A stretch of DNA of 64,000 nt from assembly GCA_031763025.1 (NCBI GenBank), contig JASSKH010000003.1:372001-436000 (forward strand), written 5' to 3'. Numbering within the stretch: the stretch's first letter is position 1; the number at the start of each line of letters is the position of its first letter. The translations under genes were made by a program, and so were the position numbers. Below, piece by piece: positions 57,676 to 64,000 of the stretch. This DNA is from Macrocystis pyrifera (lineage: Eukaryota; Sar; Phaeophyceae; Laminariales; Laminariaceae). A model generated the notes under the pieces. The model searched no databases. It saw only the letters and a list, made by a program, of their open reading frames with translations, and was not told the DNA's origin.

Positions 57676-57740
57676 ACCCCTTCACAGTTCAGGACTCCAC
57701 TCCCGTTGTAACAGACTAAACACTTGAAATTAGAGTCGTA
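57676..57740. mobile_element. Half of a piggyBac-like MITE
   Basis: AACCCCTTCACAGTTCAGG, ACTCCCGTTGTAACAGACTA and CACTTGAAATTAGAGTCG resemble the left half of the TTAA elements, decayed. Confidence 0.4.
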
Positions 57741-57933
57741 ATTAGTTAGTCAAGTATGTTTCTATACACCGCAGTAGTAAAACGTGGGAGAAGAAGTTCT
57801 ACGTATGCGGGTATGCCTACTATCCTCGTACTATTAATACTAATTTGTTACCGTGCACTGGTATACCTGGTACGTGCATGGTATTAATAGTATGAATACC
57901 ATACTGTATACCGGTATATGATATGTTCATTAA

Positions 57934-58023
57934 CCGTTTTAGTACCGCAGTCCCGTTTTGGGGACAAATCACTTGGAATTAGACTGGTTTGTCCCCAACA
58001 TCGGGACTGCGGTACTAAAGGGG
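57934..58023. mobile_element. piggyBac-like palindromic MITE, intact copy
   Basis: TTAA at 57930-57933 and 58024-58027. Ends CCGTTTTAGTACCGCAGTCC and GGACTGCGGTACTAAAGGGG are near-perfect inverse. It is a 90-bp palindrome. Confidence 0.8.
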
Positions 58024-58073
58024 TTAAGAAAAGTCAGCTACCGTAGTCACGTTCATCATCGATTACTGAGTCA

Positions 58074-58087
58074 TGTTTGTATATATG

Positions 58088-58120
<33 letters not shown>

Positions 58121-58150
58121 GCATATGTATGTGCATATGTATGTATGTGA
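58074..58150 (+). repeat. (TATG)n microsatellite
   Basis: GTATATATG followed by many TATG/TGCA tetramers. Confidence 0.92.
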
Positions 58151-59171
58151 TGATGGCCGTCGAGCGTATAGCGAAGGTAGATTACCCCTTGTTCGACTAA
58201 ATTGTGATTGTTTGCCGGCCGTGGCCGACCCTCTATTCTGGTCGGCGTGGAATCAGGGTGCTCGGTGGCTTAGTGGGCCGTGTGCCGGCGGCTAACTATT
58301 AGGGTTTGCATGGCCAGGGTCATTTTGGAGGACTCAGGCCGAAGTGTGCTTACTTTTTATCAGGTCGGGGTGGCATGGGTGTGCTAACAGGGAGCAAATT
58401 TCAAATATGTCTTGTGTGTGGGCTGGTGTGTTTCGTGGCGAATGAAACATCCCGGAACCTCAAAACTTGACCACTCAATGGGTGTCTCCGATTAAGTGGC
58501 AAGCTCCACTGCGTATAGTTCAATAGTTTTACGTTCTGTTCGACAAAACTTGTCACTACTGACACTACTGTACCTGGTACTGGCACCTTACTTACTATTA
58601 ACCGGTATGTAAGTACTGCTGTACCTTGTATTTTTAGTCGGTGTGAGTTGGCTGACTGTAAGTCGCCGACTAGCTATTACCTGGTATTTGGCTTTGTACT
58701 ATACTAGCATAGTTATCTACAAGGCGCTTCGCTCCGCTACGCTCGCTCAAGAAGGAAAAGTACATCAAATTATGCGAAGCGGACAGAGGTCCATGGTTGA
58801 ATATAGTTTTTTGCAGGATTGATTGTAGTTGCAAACTGGCGACTTGATAATGCCAAGAGTCCCGCCGCCATGCTTCATTCATTGAGGAAAAAACAGCTCG
58901 GACGCCACTGAAGCTTCGCGTCGCGGGCGGTTTCCCGCTACGCTCGCTCACATGTTGTACGTACGTACATACCCCAGGTAGGGTACATATTTTCTTCTTT
59001 CGATATGTTCTATGCTATGTCTGTACTCGTATGTACTAAAGATGAAGCACAGCACGGCACAGCAGCACCGCAAAAACCATGAAAATGAAACCGAAAATAT
59101 CGGAAGGAAGAAAAATCCCCGTCCCCTCTCGTGTAATAATTTCCTGCCTGATTGGAACACCTTACACCGGT

Positions 59172-59611
59172 TGTGGGGGAAATCGAGTTGATAAGCCTTA
59201 AATCCATGTCGCGTTTGTTACGTAATATTTTCAGTCTACATTTTCCTACAATAGCGTCGCAGGCAGGGCGTGAGATTATGAAGCGAGGTCCGTGGTTCGA
59301 TTCTCGCCTTCATCCCCCGAAAAAAAGGAAAAAAAGGGGAACATCTCATGTTCAAGAACCTGTAAAACTCACTCACTTAGAAAACACCTAGGAAGGAACG
59401 ATGAGAGCAATGCGATCATTGCGTACTGAGTCCAGTACCGAAAAGTCGGAGGTAAAACTTGGATGCTCAAAGTCTCATCGGGGTTTCTGACTTACTTGCA
59501 AGAAGAGATAAGTCAGGTTTAGTGAGGGAGAATGTGGTGGAAATCGAGTTTATAAGCCTTGAATTCATGTAGCGTTTGTTACGTAACATTTTTAATCTAC
59601 ATTTCCCCACA
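59172..59611. mobile_element. TRIM-like element 2 with tRNA-like core
   Basis: Direct terminal repeats of 79 bp, 59172-59250 and 59533-59611, run TGTGG.GGAAATCGAGTT ... TTTCC.CACA, with TG...CA ends. CGGT lies on both sides (59168-59171 and 59612-59615). Just inside the left repeat is TAGCGTCGCAGGC, close to the sequence after the gypsy 5' LTR (TAGCGTCGACGGC). Next comes a tRNA-like segment GTGGTTCGATTCTCGCC with a 10-bp stem ATGAAGCGAG/CTCGCCTTCAT. TCTCATGTTCAAGAACCTG downstream parallels CCTCATGTCAAGAATCTG in the 9621 element. It is non-coding. Confidence 0.72.
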
Positions 59612-59619
59612 CGGTTAAA

Positions 59620-60690
59620 AAGCTAAAAAATAAAAAAATAAAACAGCAGAGGTTCTCTCTCAGCCTCGTACGCCGCCCACCCCTCTCGCGACTACCTCGC
59701 CACCGAGTCGGTCCGGGCAAAGCTTCCCTCACTCTTCCACAGTGAGCCCCGTCGCCCGCCTCGCGTAAAGCCCGGTGCTCACCGTGGCCGTCGTTCGCCA
59801 GCTCGACAGTGTTGGTGCTCAGACTGCGTACCTCTCTCTTTGAGCTTCAAGCCCGGTCGCAAAAATAAGCACCGCTTTAATCTTATCTTGCAATTCCGAA
59901 CGACCCTTATAAACTCGTGGATATCAGAAAGCACAAATGGAGGCCAGACAGAGCCCATTCATGCTTCCCTCGTGTCTCGAGGCACACGCGACGCCTAGCC
60001 ACGAAACCGGCGACCGCGCTCCTTGCAACCCCCTCTCTACCGGCCACCATCCGCCGACACCCGCGACGGCGCCGGGTTCGCCCGCGGAACCGTGCTCCGA
60101 GTACACGCACGCACACGAAACGAAAGAAAGAAGGAGGAAAGAAGGACTGAAAGTGCCAAGAGAAGAAAACAAAGAACCGCTGGAAAGGTCCGGCAAGTAA
60201 TAAAAGGAGGCGATTTCCAAGTGGGAGCTCCGAGAGGCCAGGGATGTACTAACCGAGCACGCTCAGAGAGTGAGATATCTATAAGTTATATATTGCTGTA
60301 GTTGTGGGACGGTAGTCCCGCAGTCATCTCTTTCTGTGATGTGGGTGTGCAGACACACCGAGGGACACACCGAGGTGACTTGTGTGGCGTTACCACACTT
60401 GAGAGGTCAGCAGCTGTTAATATCTTAATATAGGTAACTTCAGAGTACCCCCGAGAAGCCAGGATGGCCTTGAAGAATTATAGTGGTAACGAGGCAGTAC
60501 GATCTAGGGAATATTGCGTTCGATAACTTGCATGGTTGGTCGTGTTTGTAACTCGTTGGAGCCTTTATTTGCGGTTCCACTCGATTTTTGTGATGCAGAG
60601 GCGACCATCTGGCAAGTCTTTCGGTTGCCTCACTTCTCCACCCGACTATAACATTACAATCGCATGATAACAAAGGGCTGTTCATGCCGT
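59620..60690. other. GC-rich intergenic stretch, no gene recognised
   Basis: 59650-60130 is rich in C and in Arg/Pro-coding frames on several strands but shows no domain. Basic low-complexity frames here are probably chance. Confidence 0.35.
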
Positions 60691-60692
60691 TA

Positions 60693-60935
60693 TGACCCGA
60701 CCCGCGGGTCAGGTTGGGTCGTTTTTATAGACTGTCTTGCTGATCTGTCTTGCTGATCATCAGCAATCGAGCCTAAGTGTTCACATCAGTTTCGAGTACA
60801 CAAGCTAATCGACAATCCGTAAGAGGGTCGAGCCAGGAGGGTCTTCCAAATCTAACGCGTTGGATCGGGGGTCGGGTTAGGTGACCAGACCCGACCCGAC
60901 CCGACTCGCGAAGTTTGACCCGACCTGTGTACAGC
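60693..60935. mobile_element. Partial GGGTCG-array element
   Basis: ATGACCCGACCCGCGGGTC at the left and ACCCGACCCGACCCGACTCG with TTTGACCCGACC at the right flank a unique core. The terminal CAGGGCTTTTCG motif is absent. Confidence 0.55.
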
Positions 60936-60939
60936 TAAA

Positions 60940-62515
60940 CAGCTCGTATAATCGTATCATATACTGCTGCGACAAGTTGGACCCTGTCTTGTGGACACGA
61001 GGTAAAGTCCGTGCGTTCATGTCTTAACGACTACAACAGCACCAGTAACAACATAGCAACGAAGTCATTACGCAAGACGGAGAAATCTAGTGATGTCGCC
61101 GTAAATTTAGTATATCATACGTTTACCACGTACAATTTTTTTCTTGTGTGTATATATCATGTCGCAAGTGTCCTCTCAGTTTAGTTCGTGTTGACATTCA
61201 TTTGGCACGAGTTTTATCACGCTCTTGTGTGCCTGGTACTTGCTATGGTATACCTGGTTCCTGGTCATGGCATACAGTTGGGCGAGCAACCTTGCTCGTA
61301 GGGTGTTCGTCGTGGATATACCAAAGTCCGGAGAGGCGCCGGGGTTTAACCGAAGCAGAGATCACAGATCAGATATGGGAGTGTAGGCCAAGCTGCACAC
61401 GAAGTACTGACAGCGGCGACTTTCCGGCTACGTTTTCATATGGTTACCACGATGAGCTATACGTTGTGAGCCATGACCAGCTGCGGAGCGCTACTGTTTG
61501 CCAGCGAGCCAGCGCCCCTTCAAGACTGTTGATGCCTGGTACCTGGCATGAGCAATCGGCATTCAGCAGCACTGGTGCGCAGTTTACCGGCTGCCCTGCT
61601 TTATCACATGTGGTGTACATGTATACCTTCTATCTGTGTTTTTGGTTTCTCCTTGTTTGTTGTATATGTGGATGTACCGGTCCTATATATATCTTCTACG
61701 TATCATACCGCAGTATTGCCGTTCAAAGGTGTTATGGCTTGAGCAGGTAGAAATGCCTACATATTTGCTGATATAAGTGACGATTTGAGTATCAGTATCA
61801 GTCCCACTTCTTGTACCAAAGTGGCTACTAAGTTAATGAGAAGGATTATTTCATTTTCGGAGCACGATGCAGCACGACTCCGATACATGAAGGTTTACGG
61901 CGCGCACTTATCATCAACTATCGTATGCTGCTCACCCACACGATCGTGCGTGTTTGTTATCGTGATACCTGAGCCCCAATGGTTTAAAGGTGTACTGTAG
62001 TTCTACCTGATTTTTTTTTCAGTTTTCCATCCAATCTATTGTCTTCGCTCTACTTCTCTAGCTCCCTCTCTTTCATTCCTCGTGTATCTTATTAATATTA
62101 GTAGTATGGTGACATTCTGTAGGAAGCACCGCTCTGCGTTTTTATCACGAGAATCGTTTTCTTCCCTCGTCGACTCGCGTCGAAACGTGCACACACACGC
62201 TGCCATGGACGTTTTTAGTTTTCCATCGGATTTACCAATATCATCTTCGCCCTTATTTTCTCTCTCCTTCCTAGTATGATTATTATTTGTCGTATTTCAT
62301 AACTCACATCCGGTATCAGAAGCAGGCCCTTCTCCTTCCTCCCCACTACATTTACGGTTCTTGCCTTGCATTGCATGTTTTTCGCGAGAAGACTTCGGCC
62401 CTCCCTTCCAGTCGACTCGCATCGGATTGCGCCTGCCCACGCTACTACATAGACGCTCTCAGCATTTGACTCCGTTTTTTATTTATTTTTGCAAAGAAAC
62501 CCAACTCACAAGTTC
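60940..62515. other. Stretch with one long but unsupported open frame
   Basis: An open frame of 200 codons (61148-61750, +) ends in a hydrophobic Cys-rich segment. It has no recognised domain and its composition looks like translated intergenic DNA. No other gene is seen. Confidence 0.3.
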
Positions 62516-62520
62516 GACTG

Positions 62521-62612
62521 ACCCACGTGCGATTCGAACTCCAGCACCAAGTCTTGCTAGTAGTTTAATTGCTTTTGAGGGTGTAATACCACTAGCCCAC
62601 CGTGGCGACGGG
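62521..62612 (-). repeat. tRNA-like SINE head, family 2, unit 1
   Basis: On the - strand: CCGTCGCCACGGTGGGCTAG with A-box-like TGGGCTAGTGGTA, then B-box-like AGTTCGAATCGC about 50 bp on. It resembles the family 1 head but has a different downstream body. Confidence 0.6.
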
Positions 62613-62654
62613 CTATGTCTGCTTTTCATATTTATAGTCGATTTTTGCATAAGA

Positions 62655-62745
62655 AAACGCCCTTGGCGCGGGATTCGAACTCACGCAATCGACCTTACAG
62701 TAGTAGTGACGAGGATGAGCCACTAGTCCACCGGGGTGACCGGCA
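62655..62745 (-). repeat. tRNA-like SINE head, family 2, unit 2
   Basis: On the - strand: GGTGCCGGTCACCCCGGTGG then ACTAGTGGCTC (A-box-like) and GTGAGTTCGAATCCCGCGCC (B-box-like). It is directly followed by unit 1 downstream, so the two may form a dimeric SINE. The acceptor stem does not pair, so it is not a functional tRNA gene. Confidence 0.62.
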
Positions 62746-63122
62746 CCATACTTTTGCACACGCCGGACAGATCATCTACAGATCATTCATTTCCACTTGA
62801 CGATCTAGACCCTTGAGGGCAGATGGCTTCCTGATTTGTGTGATCTAGCTCGTGTTGGCGGATGAGAGCTGTATAATCTGCACGATCTAGTACATGTTTC
62901 CTGGGTTGGATCTCTACTAGTCAGGTGCTGCACAACATGTCATAACGGCAGCTTAGGATCTAGATTATCTATCTGTAGATGATCTATCCGACGTGTGAAT
63001 TGCTCTGACCGCACGTGTCATTGTTACGTTGATGAGTTGAAACACATGGGCCCAACGGTTAGAAGTGTGGTTCCAACTGTCGTGATTTCTTTTGGTCTGG
63101 CGTTTCTTTTGTGCCGGTACAG

Positions 63123-63278
63123 GACAATGGTCAGTACAACATGCGCGCCGCGGGGAATGGAGGCGTTCCCACTCAACACGCCTCTGAGCTACAGTCCTTG
63201 CACCGCACGGTCACTCAGCTCGAGGAGAGATGTCTCCTCCTCGAAAACATCGCTCAAGACGCGCAGATTAGACTCGAG
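63123..63278 (+). CDS. Internal exon encoding a coiled-coil segment
   Basis: It lies between the acceptor GTGCCGGTACAG and the donor GAG|GTACGT and is exactly 52 codons, phase 0 at both ends. It encodes DNGQYNMRAAGNGG then SELQSLHRTVTQLEERCLLL and ENIAQDAQIRLE. Leu, Val and Ile recur at heptad spacing, as in a coiled coil. Coding bias is clear compared with the DNA around it. Other exons were not identified; the next one downstream may be outside the window. Confidence 0.5.
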
Positions 63279-63279
63279 G

Positions 63280-64000
63280 TACGTACATAGAGAGTATCAT
63301 AGTATCATAGGCATGGCAGAGCGGTCGTTGGAGCGCGAGTGAAGCATAGCATAGCATGCGGGGGGGGGCAGTGTAGCTGTCTAGCTAATCCAAGACGATT
63401 CTCTGTAGGGGGGGTGATCGGGTGGGTGGTCGGGTTAAGGTCGATATGATACGTGTTACTATTATTGGTAAGATGTAAGATGTAAGATAAGACACCACCT
63501 CCGCCGATGTTTTTTTTGTCGGCAGTGCAAAGGCCAAGAGATGCAACACATGCGCAACACATGCGTCTATGGTATGGAAGGGTCTGGACGATATATATAA
63601 AAAACCATCGTTTTAGTTCTGTTCTTTCCTCTTGTTTTTTGGGGAAAATCAGCCCGGCAATCATCCCAGAGAGTGTGTTATCCTTTCACCCGTGTGATAA
63701 TAATGAGGCGTGTGTGAGTAAGTGGTTGGGTGGCGGGGTGGCTAGGTGGTTGGGTACGGTAATAAATACCAGGTAGGAAGCGAAACCGTGGTGTTGAAGC
63801 CTCCGTGGCTTGGCACGGTTATGCCACCGGCCAGCGTTTTCTGTTTAGTTTTTATAACACTCAGCGCTGGTGGAGCTGCATTTACTGTGTCCAATGATGC
63901 TCGAACGATATCATTGGATTACGTGTCGTACAACCGTGCTCTACTCTACTACAGTACAGTCTCACTGTCCCGCCTTGAGCCATGAGCGCCAGGGCGGGTG
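63280..64000. other. Stretch after the coiled-coil exon, no gene recognised
   Basis: It contains a G run at 63360-63368, repeated GGTGGTTGGGT motifs at 63720-63760 and otherwise nothing recognised. The next exon of the coiled-coil gene could lie here unseen. Confidence 0.3.

Noticed and set aside
61148-61750. A 200-codon protein gene
   Set aside because: No domain and composition typical of translated intergenic DNA; length alone is weak evidence in 64 kb.
62521-62745. Two intact tRNA genes
   Set aside because: A and B boxes are good but acceptor stems do not pair and bodies continue as in SINEs.

Overview
This is nuclear DNA of a repeat-rich eukaryote. There are no operons or bacterial signals. 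The one well-recognised gene is split by four spliceosomal introns, one 3.8 kb long, and nearly everything else is transposon-derived. The Ty3/gypsy element with a chromodomain tail and the tyrosine-recombinase fragment suggest a protist or alga, perhaps a stramenopile such as a brown alga. That assignment is inference and weakly held.

Left part (1-9 kb): a USB1/MPN1 homologue, the U6 snRNA 3'-end phosphodiesterase, lies on the + strand at 1520-7477. It can be assembled from five exons whose phases agree, and one intron is of the GC-AG type. Its first intron holds a non-autonomous hAT-like element built of GGGTCG arrays. Downstream are a two-copy tandem repeat and an intact 342-bp TRIM-like element with a 4-bp target duplication.

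10-25 kb: a decayed gypsy gag/protease fragment; a 259-bp satellite; a G-tract-rich degenerate repeat zone; four copies of a TA-flanked MITE; tRNA-derived SINEs; and a fragment ending in a tyrosine recombinase whose catalytic tyrosine appears to be cysteine.

26.6-41.4 kb: two Ty3/gypsy elements of one family stand head to head. The left copy (- strand, about 10.2 kb) has both LTRs, gag remnants, protease, reverse transcriptase, RNase H, integrase, a chromodomain and a Tudor-like tail. It is broken by stop codons and by a 511-bp hAT-like insertion. The right copy (+ strand, about 4.4 kb) has both LTRs but has lost gag through RNase H. Arms of about 4 kb form a large palindrome around a GTTA/TAAC-rich core.

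41-64 kb: mostly non-coding. It holds SINE copies, palindromic MITEs flanked by TTAA (piggyBac-like), a complete non-autonomous hAT element with an exact 8-bp duplication, a second TRIM with a 4-bp duplication, microsatellites, a few candidate exons of unrecognised genes and a coiled-coil exon near 63.2 kb. Taken together, the window is one conserved RNA-processing gene beside a dense collection of non-autonomous elements, several of which share end motifs with, and may be moved by, the gypsy element.
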